Shown here: piece by piece, positions 13,937 through 22,800 of the stretch
How the letters are laid out: each line of letters opens with the position of its first letter
Numbering within the stretch: position 1 is the first letter of the stretch
Source of the DNA: a virus
Strand: one strand, 5' to 3'
Virus record (IMG/VR): IMGVR_UViG_3300028840_001039
Coordinates: 1 to 24,117 of that record
Length of the DNA stretch: 24,117 bases
Program-made: the position numbers and the translations under genes
The notes under the pieces: model-generated
Seen by the model: only the letters and a program-made list of their open reading frames with translations
What the model was told of the DNA's origin: nothing
Databases searched by the model: none

Positions 13937-15823
13937 ATGGCATACCCAAATCTTCCAGGGACTAAAGTCTTTAAGAATGATGGAAACTTAGCACCTCAAG
14001 CCGGAGCTAGAGCACCACGTGTTCTTATTGTTGGTACAGCAGGTCAAGGAGCTGGCGATCAGCTAACTCTAGTTTCTACTACATCCGCTGCAAAGAGTGA
14101 ATTCGGTAACGAAGGTACTCTGATTCGTGGCATGTGGGAAGCTCTTAAAACTGGTGCTCAAGAAGTAGCTCTTTACAGAATTGGTTCTACATCTGCAGTT
14201 CTAGATCACGTCGGTGACGCACTAGGTGTTAGTGGATATAGAATTGAAACAATTGCACAAGATGCAGATGCTGGTGAAGACTACGCACTATATTACGAGG
14301 ACTCATCCGACAGGTTAGTTATTCGTCGTAATAGTGATAACCTAGTTGTATGGGATAACCTATCAACTAATCCAATCGACCTTTTTGAGGTTGTAGTAAG
14401 TGGTAATCGTGCCGCAGCTGGTGGAGCCGATATCGGTTCTGCATCAAGTTTTATTAATCTAGAGCTTGTAGATCCATCTGCAATTCCAGGTACAGAGTTT
14501 ACTGCTGGTACAGACGGTTTAAGTCTTTCTCGTATGGAGATGTACCAAGAGCTATACGTTGCATACCAGAACCTAATGTCACAAGACTTTGATGTTATTG
14601 TTCCTATGGATGTATATCTAGATGACAACAATATTGTTGCACAAGGAAACTTTAAAGGAGCTATCTCCCCAATTATCCCTGTTGGCCAACAATACCCAAC
14701 AGCTGGAGCATTCTCTCCTACTGTAGATGTAGACTCTTTAGGTAAAGTTTATGTTGAAGAGTATCAAGGAGAATTCCACTTCTGGTGGGACATTGATGGA
14801 GACGGCGTTGCTGAAGTATTTCCAACTCCTGCAGTTGGTTCTTCTACGTCTACAACTAAAATTGATGGCACAACACTAACAGCAGCTGACTTCCATGAAG
14901 TAAACTTCGGTTATCAGCTAGGTCGTTTCCTATATGACTTCAGTGAAGAAGTTGTGGACTCTACTGGTGTTATTGGTGTTCTTCCTCCAGAGAGTAATTC
15001 TCTAAGAGATAGAGCCCGTTGGCTAGGAACTGATCCTACATGGACTCTGAATACCAGTACTGGTACGTATTACATTGCTTCTAGTGGTGACAATGGAACT
15101 GGTTTACTTGGTAACAAGTTCATGGTTGGTCGTTCAGATCATAGATCTGGTGTATTCGGTGGAGGATTTATTCTTACTGATACTCAGTTCATGGATGGAC
15201 TAGAGCAAGTTGATGACAATGATGTTGCAATCGATCTTGGAAAATACATCTCTGTAGTTTCTGAAACAGGATTCTTGCGTAATAACTGGTATGCATCTGG
15301 CTACCGTGCTACCTGGGCAGCATCTTATGCTGGATTCTATGTTGGTCTACCACCAGCATCAGCTCCAACTAATAAGCCTGTTTCTGGTGCTTCTATTATT
15401 TACAACAAAACACTTGGGGCATACGATAGCCTTACAGGTGCTGGATTTGTATCACTACGTAACAAACGTGGTGGAGGCGTAGTAGTAACAGATTCTCCAA
15501 CTGCAACACTACCTAATTCTGATTGGCACAGACTATCAACAGTACGTATTGTAAAAGCAATCATCGATAGTATTCGTGTTGGTCTTGATCCATATATTGG
15601 TGAAGGAACTGGTGCTAGTGTTCGCGCAAGCATGGAGAATGTAGTCAGTGAGATTTTAGTACAAGCTAAGAAAGATGGCTATCTACAAAACTACAAGGAG
15701 TTTAGCGTAATCCAAACTCCTCAACAAGAAGTTTTGGGCGTTGTGGAAGTCAACCTAACGTTGATTCCTGCGTTCGAAATTCGTCAGATTAACGTAACAG
15801 TTTCACTGTCTAAGTCTGGCTAA
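13937..15823 (+). CDS. Contractile tail sheath protein, 628 aa
   Basis: The C-terminal 150 residues are diagnostic of contractile sheath proteins: AYDSLTGAGFVSLRNKRGGG (495-514), DWHRLSTVRIVKAIIDSIRV (529-548), a conserved helix up to NYKEFSVIQTPQQE (585-598), and the final strands VVEVNLTLIPAFEIRQINVT (602-621) that interlock neighbouring subunits. The N-terminus (LPGTKVFKNDGNLAPQAGAR, then VLIVGTAGQG) is also typical. The central region (about 80-440) is beta-rich and includes DIDGDGVAE (285-293), an EF-hand/dockerin-like loop that could bind calcium. TAGGAGGG precedes the ATG with good spacing. The sheath wraps the tube and contracts to drive it through the host envelope, which establishes that this is a myovirus. 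Codon choice is of the high-expression type seen in the capsid gene. Confidence 0.93.
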   Translation: MAYPNLPGTKVFKNDGNLAPQAGARAPRVLIVGTAGQGAGDQLTLVSTTSAAKSEFGNEGTLIRGMWEALKTGAQEVALYRIGSTSAVLDHVGDALGVSGYRIETIAQDADAGEDYALYYEDSSDRLVIRRNSDNLVVWDNLSTNPIDLFEVVVSGNRAAAGGADIGSASSFINLELVDPSAIPGTEFTAGTDGLSLSRMEMYQELYVAYQNLMSQDFDVIVPMDVYLDDNNIVAQGNFKGAISPIIPVGQQYPTAGAFSPTVDVDSLGKVYVEEYQGEFHFWWDIDGDGVAEVFPTPAVGSSTSTTKIDGTTLTAADFHEVNFGYQLGRFLYDFSEEVVDSTGVIGVLPPESNSLRDRARWLGTDPTWTLNTSTGTYYIASSGDNGTGLLGNKFMVGRSDHRSGVFGGGFILTDTQFMDGLEQVDDNDVAIDLGKYISVVSETGFLRNNWYASGYRATWAASYAGFYVGLPPASAPTNKPVSGASIIYNKTLGAYDSLTGAGFVSLRNKRGGGVVVTDSPTATLPNSDWHRLSTVRIVKAIIDSIRVGLDPYIGEGTGASVRASMENVVSEILVQAKKDGYLQNYKEFSVIQTPQQEVLGVVEVNLTLIPAFEIRQINVTVSLSKSG

Positions 15824-15845
15824 TTTTAAGGAGGAATGATAGGCA

Positions 15846-16520
15846 ATGGCACTACAATCCGCATTTACAAGAGGCTACAACAGTTTTAGTGGCGTAGACA
15901 TCAAAGCTGTTATTGGTGCTAATGTAATTGGTAGCATCCAAGGCATTAGCTATCAAGTGTCTCGTGAGAAAGCTCCCATCTATACAATGGGAAGCGCAGA
16001 CCCAAGAGCATTTGCAAGAGGCAAAAGAGCCATCGCTGGTTCTCTAGTTTTCATTCAGTTCGACCACGAACCACTAATGTTTGAACTTGCAAATCCAGAT
16101 CAGAAAGAAGTCAGTAGACGACTTTATTTCTTGTCGGACAAAGATGATTTACGTCCTGAGTATGCAGCTGGGGAAGACATTCCTGTAGCTACAACTGATG
16201 TATCTCCTGTTAGTGCTTCAAGTGCTAATACTCCTGGAGCAGATATTGGTACTCAGGAAAGTAACATTACATCTGCAGGATCTGATCAAGAGAAAGCATT
16301 ACCTTGGTATGCTGATCAGATTCCACCATTTGATGTTGTCTTGGCAGCTGCAAATGAGTATGGCGCATTAGCTATTATGAAGATTCTTGGTTGTGAACTA
16401 ATGAACTCTGGTTACGGTGTGTCTATTGATGATATCGTATCCGAGCATAGTTACACATATATTGCCCACGGTCTAATCCCTTGGGTAAGTCAAGGTGTTC
16501 ATAAAGACATGCTTGCATAG
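15846..16520 (+). CDS. Main tail tube protein, 224 aa
   Basis: This small protein directly follows the sheath and should stack as hexameric rings to form the inner tail tube. The N-terminal half has FSGVDIKAVIGANVIGSIQG (14-33), SREKAPIYTMGSADPRAFAR (39-58) and GKRAIAGSLVFIQFDH (59-74). The C-terminal half has IPPFDVVLAAANEYGALAIM (159-178) and CELMNSGYGVSIDDIVSE (183-200). This is the tube beta-sandwich pattern seen in many myophages, with a disordered acidic/Ser-rich linker at about 100-155. AAGGAGG at 15829-15835 lies ten bases before the ATG. A closer ATG (15836) opens an unrelated frame. Two longer relatives follow in tandem. A terminator-like hairpin separates this gene from them, which supports its being the high-copy subunit. 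Confidence 0.87.
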   Translation: MALQSAFTRGYNSFSGVDIKAVIGANVIGSIQGISYQVSREKAPIYTMGSADPRAFARGKRAIAGSLVFIQFDHEPLMFELANPDQKEVSRRLYFLSDKDDLRPEYAAGEDIPVATTDVSPVSASSANTPGADIGTQESNITSAGSDQEKALPWYADQIPPFDVVLAAANEYGALAIMKILGCELMNSGYGVSIDDIVSEHSYTYIAHGLIPWVSQGVHKDMLA

Positions 16521-16532
16521 TCATAATATTCT

Positions 16533-16561
16533 GGGGTAGGGTCAATACTTGGCCCTGCCTT
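16533..16561 (+). terminator. Terminator-like hairpin after the tail tube gene
   Basis: GGTAGGGTCAA (16535-16545) pairs with TTGGCCCTGCC (16549-16559) around a three-base loop. The stem is 11 bp with two G-U pairs, extendable by two more at its base. The downstream tail is pyrimidine-rich (TCCTTCCTCTCTTCGTTCT) rather than a pure T-run, so termination may be partial. The stem could also protect the 3' end of an upstream transcript. Either would lower expression of the two tube paralogues relative to the main tube protein. Confidence 0.65.
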
Positions 16562-16589
16562 CCTTCCTCTCTTCGTTCTAGGAGTTCTC

Positions 16590-17486
16590 ATGGTTGAAAT
16601 ACAAGGTGGACATAATGATATTCCATATAGGAATGATGTTGATATATTAAAAGCCAGAGCTTCTAACTATATGAATTATGGAAGTTATTCTGGTGCTGAC
16701 ATTAAAGTTATTGTGCATTTTCCTAAAGACAAAGCAATGCAACAATTGCTTTTTGAACAGAAAGCTAAGCTAGAGAAAGAATTGTTTAATTTAGATAATG
16801 AGATTACTAACTTCTTTCCAGAGGTTCCAAGTATTAGTGCTGCCTTATATGACCAATCTCAACTTCAAAGTAGCAGAGAAGCTCTTACAGGTGAATTAGA
16901 TATTGTGAATAAAGACATTAACAGTCTTAAAAACATGCCTACATCTAAAGTAATTGCAGAACTACAAACAATTTCTTATAGTGTTTTCCGCGAGAAATCA
17001 CCAGTAAGAACATTAGGCTCTGTATATCCAAGAGCTTATGTTCGTGGGCCGAGAACAATCGGCGGCTCTATGATCTTTACTGTATTCCATCAGCATGTTT
17101 TACATGAAATACTAAAACTTAATTTAAACTTCTTTAATACCGGCACTAGTGATCACGATAAATACTCCTATACAAGTAACCTTCCAGATCAAATGCCTCC
17201 TTTAGATCTTAGCTTAGTATTTGCAAATGAGTATGGTGCCATTTCACATATGGGTCTTTATGGTGTAGAATTTGTACAAGAGGGTTCAACGTTTTCTATT
17301 GAAGATATTTTTTCAGAAAATACTGTACAATATGTAGCAAGGGACATGGACCCAATGAAACTTGTTACTAAGAGAGAAAGAAATGCTCAAGGTATCAAGA
17401 AAGAATGGACAAAGACGGCATCCTTGTTACTGAAAGAACAACAGTATACCAATAACCATTTGCTTAGAAGGAATCAATTTATCTAA
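16590..17486 (+). CDS. Second tail-tube-fold protein with inserted coiled coil, 298 aa
   Basis: This is a clear relative of the main tube protein. YGSYSGADIKVIV (30-42) matches YNSFSGVDIKAVI. ISYSVFREKSPVRTLGSVYP (128-147) with RAYVRGPRTIGGSMIF (148-163) matches ISYQVSREKAPIYTMGSADP with RAFARGKRAIAGSLVF. MPPLDLSLVFANEYGAI (202-218) matches IPPFDVVLAAANEYGAL. Its distinguishing part is an insert of about 70 residues (46-118) after the first strand, which is heptad-like and charged and looks like a coiled-coil hairpin. A basic C-terminal tail (about 258-298) is also extra. AGGAG lies five bases before the ATG. The stop overlaps the next start (TAATG). Low-copy roles at a tube end (baseplate tube initiator, or neck adaptor) fit better than bulk tube, judging by insert, codon choice (AGA-rich) and the upstream hairpin. 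Confidence 0.8.
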   Translation: MVEIQGGHNDIPYRNDVDILKARASNYMNYGSYSGADIKVIVHFPKDKAMQQLLFEQKAKLEKELFNLDNEITNFFPEVPSISAALYDQSQLQSSREALTGELDIVNKDINSLKNMPTSKVIAELQTISYSVFREKSPVRTLGSVYPRAYVRGPRTIGGSMIFTVFHQHVLHEILKLNLNFFNTGTSDHDKYSYTSNLPDQMPPLDLSLVFANEYGAISHMGLYGVEFVQEGSTFSIEDIFSENTVQYVARDMDPMKLVTKRERNAQGIKKEWTKTASLLLKEQQYTNNHLLRRNQFI

Positions 17487-18382
17487 TGGCACTTCGAGAT
17501 CAAGATGGCAATTATCTTACTCCTCATGGAGTTGGTGCATTTGCATATGAGTATGATTGGTTTTCAGGTTCACAGATTGGTATTATGATCGGTGATGTTC
17601 TTATTGATGGAGCTGTTGCTCTTAGTTTCAACTCAGAACAATCTAAAACACCAGTCTATGGTTATGCCAATCAGTACTATACTTTTACTGCTGACGGCCA
17701 TATATTAGTACAAGGTACTCTAACAGTTGCCTTCAAAGAGGCAGGATATTTAATGTGGCCAATGCAAAGATTCCAAGAGAAAGCTGCAATTGTTAATTCC
17801 TTAGCAGGAGATCCTGAAGGTTTGTCTTTATTTCGTTCTGAGCTATCAAACTCTCCAAGATACTCTGTTGATGAGGATGGACATAAAATAAACTATTACA
17901 ATCCAGAAGTTTCTGGGTATTCCTTAATGGATGCTGCTAGAGAAGCAGAGAAGAAATTGGTAATGGAAGGAAATGTAGAACAGTTATTTGATTCACGAGA
18001 GAGTCCTAGGGTAATGCATAACTTCTGGAGAGATTTAGGTCATTTGCCAGACAATCAATTCGAAGATTGGGCAGAAACCTTTGAAGATGCTATTTGGTTT
18101 GGTGCTGACAAAAGCAATCCTACAGTTAGAGATAAACTATTCTCAAATAACATTGACAACAAAACTCAAATATCACAAGAGAGTGTTTTAAGACATAGAC
18201 GTATAGATCAATATCCTGAAATAGATTTATGGATAGTTTATGGAGATATGTCTAGACAGCCTTCCAATCATACAGTAAAGAAAATACTTGACCTATCTTT
18301 TACTGGACAATCTCAAACAATTGAGATATCAGGTCAGCCAATATACGAACAATATAATTTTATTGCTCGAAACTTAGTCTAA
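17486..18382 (+). CDS. Third tail-tube-fold protein with large central insert, 298 aa
   Basis: YDWFSGSQIGIMIGDVLIDG (23-42) followed by a strand with QSKTPVYGYANQYYTFTADG (52-71) and HILVQGTLTVAF (72-83) follows the same order as the main tube protein. The C-terminal PEIDLWIVYGDMS (244-256), KKILDLSFTGQSQTIEISGQ (265-284) and YNFIARNLV match the second half of the fold. Similarity is weaker than between the first two. About 150 residues (95-240) of helical, acidic sequence replace the short linker and include two Trp/Phe-rich segments (HNFWRDLGHLPDN, EDWAETFEDAIWFG). Translation is coupled to the previous gene by TAATG. I infer a specialised, low-copy tube-end or hub-adjacent protein. An alternative is a chaperone-like decoy of the tube fold. 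Confidence 0.72.
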   Translation: MALRDQDGNYLTPHGVGAFAYEYDWFSGSQIGIMIGDVLIDGAVALSFNSEQSKTPVYGYANQYYTFTADGHILVQGTLTVAFKEAGYLMWPMQRFQEKAAIVNSLAGDPEGLSLFRSELSNSPRYSVDEDGHKINYYNPEVSGYSLMDAAREAEKKLVMEGNVEQLFDSRESPRVMHNFWRDLGHLPDNQFEDWAETFEDAIWFGADKSNPTVRDKLFSNNIDNKTQISQESVLRHRRIDQYPEIDLWIVYGDMSRQPSNHTVKKILDLSFTGQSQTIEISGQPIYEQYNFIARNLV

Positions 18383-18401
18383 AAAACCAAGGAGTTACAA
18401 A

Positions 18402-19199
18402 ATGGGAATCAAGAGGCCTTTGAAATCGCAAGTGGTTGCGAAGTATGGCGAAGAACTTGCTCAAGCTGAGAAGATTGCTAATGCTGGATTTGATCCAAAA
18501 ACTAAAAAACTTAATGAAGGAATCTATGGTCCTACCAATGTTTCTTTCGATCCACTTGCAGAAATGCAAGTTTTAGCACAGAATAATGTTACAGACCAAA
18601 GCTTCCTAGAAGCTAGCATGCAGGAGTTTAATCAAATGGAACAACCAAACATGATAAATGATGCCCTAGACGCTGTTCAGAGCGAAGATCCTAGCTTCCC
18701 TATGCCAGAGGCAGTACAAACACCTCAAGCCCCTCAGATGGCTCCTCAGGCGGCTCCACTGCCTATTCAGGCTGAGTCTGATGTAGAGCCTGAAGAAGAA
18801 GGACCAGAAGTACCTGAAGATCCAGAAGAGAGACTTAATTGGGTTGCTGAGAAACTAGCAGCTGTTAAGCCAGGTGCACCTAATGCTGCTGCTTTACGTG
18901 AGTGGAAACGTATGCATGGCAATGTGTTTATTCTTCAAATTGATGAGTATGTGTTTATTTATAGATACTTGAAACGTCAAGAGTGGGCACAGCTTCAAGT
19001 TAATGAAGGATTCCACAATATGCGTGTTGACCAACAAGAAGATTATATTTCAGAAAAGTGTACTCTTTGGCCAAAATTTAATCCACATACAAAAGGTGGT
19101 TTGCCAGCTGGTGCTGCTTCTATGCTCAACGAACAAATTAGACTACAGTCTATGTTCCTTGATCCAATGCAAGTAGCAAACATTACAATCAAACTGTAA
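18402..19199 (+). CDS. Tail assembly chaperone-like protein A, 265 aa
   Basis: The gene precedes the tape-measure-position gene, where chaperones coat the tape measure before tube growth. Residues 1-80 are polar and helical. Residues 98-145 are a Pro/Gln/Ala/Glu-rich disordered linker. The C-terminal domain (about 145-265) has the order EWKRMHGNVFILQIDEYVFI (167-186), YRYLKRQEWAQLQVNEGF (187-204), EKCTLWPKF (218-226) and a Gly/Ala segment before a closing helix. This pattern resembles tail-chaperone-type proteins of other large phages. It is related in outline to the next gene product. AAGGAG precedes the ATG by seven bases. Chaperone function is inferred from pattern and position; an alternative is a small structural protein. 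Confidence 0.65.
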   Translation: MGIKRPLKSQVVAKYGEELAQAEKIANAGFDPKTKKLNEGIYGPTNVSFDPLAEMQVLAQNNVTDQSFLEASMQEFNQMEQPNMINDALDAVQSEDPSFPMPEAVQTPQAPQMAPQAAPLPIQAESDVEPEEEGPEVPEDPEERLNWVAEKLAAVKPGAPNAAALREWKRMHGNVFILQIDEYVFIYRYLKRQEWAQLQVNEGFHNMRVDQQEDYISEKCTLWPKFNPHTKGGLPAGAASMLNEQIRLQSMFLDPMQVANITIKL

Positions 19200-19891
19200 T
19201 GTCTTTTGTAACCGCATTAGAGGCAGTTCGTAAATTAAATAAAGATCTTTATCTTGTTACGCTTCCTGACGAAACAGATGTTATCTTTACTTTACCTTCG
19301 TTAAAGCAAGCCTCACAATACGCTCAACTACTATCTACTGCTGATGGCAATAGTAGCTTGCAGAATATTATCTATAATCATATATTCGAAGAGTATGTAG
19401 CTGATAAGTACCTTGCGGTTCATGATGAAAGTGTTGCAGCTGGTATTCCTGAAACTATTGCTAAAGTCATTATGTACCTTTCTGGTGCAGATGATTCTGT
19501 CTTTCAAGAATATACAGAAACCTTGCTTGAAGTATTTAGAGGCCAAACCTCAAATGTTCTTTCAACTATGAAGAGAACAATATGCCAAGTGTTTTCTGGC
19601 TATAAAATAAGTGATGTAGAAAACTTAAGTTATCAAGAACTTGTTAGAGTCTATGTCGAAGCCGAGAAAGTACTATTAGAACAAGGTATAATAGAGGAAG
19701 GGTTAAAATTCAAAGAGCAAGAGAAACCTAAACCGTTCACTATTGAAAGTGCTATTCGCCAAGACAGTAAAGATTACAGACAGTTCGATGCTCCTGAAGG
19801 TGGCCCACAAGATAGACTTACAAACGATCCAGCCTATAAAGCTAAAATGGAAGAGTTTAGAATTAAACAAAGGCTGCGTGAAGGAGGTTAG
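19199..19891 (+). CDS. Tail assembly chaperone-like protein B, 230 aa
   Basis: Translation starts on the stop of the previous gene (TAATG). The first 100 residues follow the same scheme as the C-terminal domain of the preceding protein: a strand pair (LYLVTLPDETDVIFTLPS), a helix with KQASQYAQLLS, a second helix (IIYNHIFEEYVADKYLA), then AAGIPETIAKVIMYLSGADD. The C-terminal 60 residues are highly charged (KFKEQEKPKPFTIESAIRQD and onward) and probably extended. Many phages make two tail chaperones by a -1 frameshift. Here they are two separate genes, and I found no slippery heptamer in the short overlap of open frames (19163-19199). The stop, TAG, lies inside the ribosome-binding region of the next gene. 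Confidence 0.62.
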   Translation: MSFVTALEAVRKLNKDLYLVTLPDETDVIFTLPSLKQASQYAQLLSTADGNSSLQNIIYNHIFEEYVADKYLAVHDESVAAGIPETIAKVIMYLSGADDSVFQEYTETLLEVFRGQTSNVLSTMKRTICQVFSGYKISDVENLSYQELVRVYVEAEKVLLEQGIIEEGLKFKEQEKPKPFTIESAIRQDSKDYRQFDAPEGGPQDRLTNDPAYKAKMEEFRIKQRLREGG

Positions 19892-19899
19892 GTGTTTTG
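19881..19899 (+). promoter_or_regulatory. Ribosome binding site setting a TTG start
   Basis: AAGGAGG (19881-19887), nine bases before a TTG (19897-19899), is the best start signal for the 1390-residue protein; there is no in-frame ATG nearby. The site overlaps the last codons and stop of the upstream chaperone-like gene, so the two are translationally linked. A TTG start may hold down the yield of a low-copy protein. Confidence 0.65.
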
Positions 19900-22800
19900 G
19901 TCAATCCGAATCTCGCATTTGGACCTCAACCATCACAGCCTGGCCAAGGGCTTGACTCAAACAAAGGCAGCGTAGCTGGCCTAGCTCTTGGTGCTTCGGC
20001 TATAGCTGGTGCAGGTTTTATTCCTACAAAGAGTGGACGTGTTTGGGATACTTATCTTAAAGGTATTCGTGCAGTTGAAGCTGGCTCTCCTGGTGGCGTT
20101 CTTAGAACCTTTCGTACATCAGAATTCTTATCTCCTCTAGAAAGTTGGAGCAATGTAAGTGCTCTTCCTGCCGATATCAAAAGCGGTATATACGGCAAGT
20201 ATCTAAAGAATACTTTTGGTGAAGCTACAGGATTTGACTTAAAGAGAACTGGTCAGGTCTTTGGTGAAGTTAGAGATCCTACTGGTAAAGTAATTGGTAT
20301 GGGTCTGCAAGTTGAAGCTGGATCTCAAAAGGGTACTGGCATTGCAGACTTTGCTGCTCGTGTACAAGGCATTCAGCTTGGTGAGTTTGAGTCTCTCAAT
20401 GACGCAATACTTCGTAATAAGTGGGAACAATCTAAAAGTCCTTTGTCATATAAGGATTGGCTTGAAACTATAGAGCCACATGCAAGAAGACAGCGGCTTA
20501 TAGTTGGTTCGAAGATTAGAAAGAAACTACGTATAGCTGGTAACGATCTTGCTCTTTCTGAATCTATGGCAAAAACTGTTGCCAAGATAGAAACAGGAGG
20601 AAAGTTTCTTAGAGCTAAAGCAGCTACAACTGCTAATAGGCTCAATACGTTACTTCGTGCTCCTGTTGAGCTGCCAGGTATTAGTGCACTTGCCGATAAA
20701 ATACCAGGACTTCGTTCTTTAGCAGTTAAGCCAGGGACAAACTTAGAAATACTTAGAAGGTATACTGCTAAAGGTATGGGTGTTGCAGCAGCTTGGAAAG
20801 GTCTTGAATATACTGACTATTTAAGATCTGAAGGTAGTCCTTGGGCTACTGTACTTGCTGCCGGTGGTGGAGCTGTTGCAGGTGGTCTTTTAGCAAGCAA
20901 ACCAGGTATGAAGTTCTCTAAAGGTGGACTTATTGCTGGTGCTGCTCTTGGTGTTATGTCTGGTCTTGCTCCTCGCTTTGAACATGGTATCTTTCATGGT
21001 GTTGCTTCTGTTGGTGCAGATGCTTCTGTTGCTAGAGCACAACTATCTAGAAGCATGGGCTTCACAAGTACTCTTAAAGAACAAGAACAAATAACTCCTG
21101 GATATATGAGCCTTAAGACAGCAGCTGCCTTTGGTGGCGTTGGTGGTCTTATTGCTGGTATTGGTACCTATGGTTCTTTCATTGGAGAAGCACTTCAAGA
21201 AAGAATAGGATCTAAAACTCCATTATCTCATATATTTGAATCTGTTAGAGAGAAGAGTAAAGGTAGAGTTGCAGGTAAATTATGGGAATCTGGCATTGGC
21301 AAAAGAATAGCTGGTCTTCCTGGTGGTGGGGCTCTATCTAAAATCAAAAGTCCTATTGCTCTTGGTGCTCTTGCTGGTGTAGCAGCATGGGGTGTATCAG
21401 CTACTGCTCTTGGTATCCTCTCCGGAAGACCTACAGCAGCTGTTGCTGGCGTATTAGGTACAACAGAAACACCTGAAGAACTAAGAGATATTTATTCTGG
21501 ACGTAAAGAAGTTGCAATACGTAAAGGTAGATGGTGGGAGTTTGGTAGAGGTACTGGTTATGAAGGTGGACGTATAGAGTATTACAGACCTCATATGATG
21601 GCTAGACTAAAAACAAGAGCATATCAAAAAGGACTGTATGGATCAGAACAAGAGAAGTGGGACTATGATCCTATGCTCAATCCTTTTAAAGCTCTGTTCG
21701 GTTCTGACGATTGGAAATATCACTACGAACAAAAATATCAATACGAAAGACCTGCTCCTACAACTGGTACATATGGAGAAGAGATTCCTTTCATTGGTCC
21801 TTTAGTTGCAGCTACGTTTGGTAAATTATTTAAACCTCGTAAAGAAGTTCGTCCAGAAGAATGGAATCTTGGTGGAGGACAGTATTTACATAAAGGTGAT
21901 GTCAGAGGAGAAACAGAACCTTCATATGCTCTTGGTGGATTACAAGCAGGTGCTCCTGTTGAAAAGGAATCCTTATCTCAACTGTTAAATGAACTTAACT
22001 ATAGACGTAGAGAAGCTGTTGGTCTTGTTGGCTTTGCTGAAGGTGCTATTACTAAAAAGCTTTTAGGTAGAGAAGAGTTCTTAGAGAACCAACAAACTTT
22101 AGGTTCAATGGGTAAAGAGACTGGTTCAGAATATTGGATGTGGAAACACATGAATCTTGGTGGAGGTATGGGAACCACTGAGGCCGTTAGACGGTTTATT
22201 CCTCGTACTAGAAGTTATTTAGATACCTATAATCCTTTAAGAAATGTTATGCCATCATGGATGCCTGAAGATTATTTCTTAGACCTAAGAACTGGTAATC
22301 CATTTGAGAAGATTCCTGAAGCAGAACTAAGACTTCCTGGAGAAGGATATGCTGCTTTGCATCAAGAACTAGAAGGTGTAGCACCTGAAGACTATCCACT
22401 TGCTCATCGAGTTAAAATACTTGGTGACATAGCAATGTACAGTAAAGAATATAGAAACGAGCTAAGTAAAGCTAAACGTCAATTAAACAATTTCTCAATA
22501 CAAGAAGTACACCTAATTAGAGAGACTGAAAGACAAGTTCAAGAGAAGAAGAAGCGTAGAGGATTTCATGAGTATGGTTTTAAAGCTGAAGAGCTTACTC
22601 AATTTGATGTAACTGTGTCAGAAATTATTAGTCCTAGACGTTTTAAAACTGAAGAGTTTGGCGAACTTATGATTGAGATGCCTGGTATTGGGGCTATTAA
22701 AGATACTACTGCTGCTCTTGAATTTGCACGTGAAAACCTATTGGGCAAACAAGTGAGAATGCATGCTTCTGCTCTTGAATCACAAAGACTTAGAATGAGT

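Noticed and set aside
15836-15845. ATG directly after AAGGAGG upstream of the tube gene
   Set aside because: It is too close to the ribosome binding site and opens a frame unrelated to the tube protein; the ATG at 15846 reads into clear tube motifs.
19163-19199. Possible programmed -1 frameshift linking the two chaperone-like genes
   Set aside because: The second frame is open only from 19163, and I see no X-XXY-YYZ slippery heptamer there. The TAATG overlap explains translation of the second gene.
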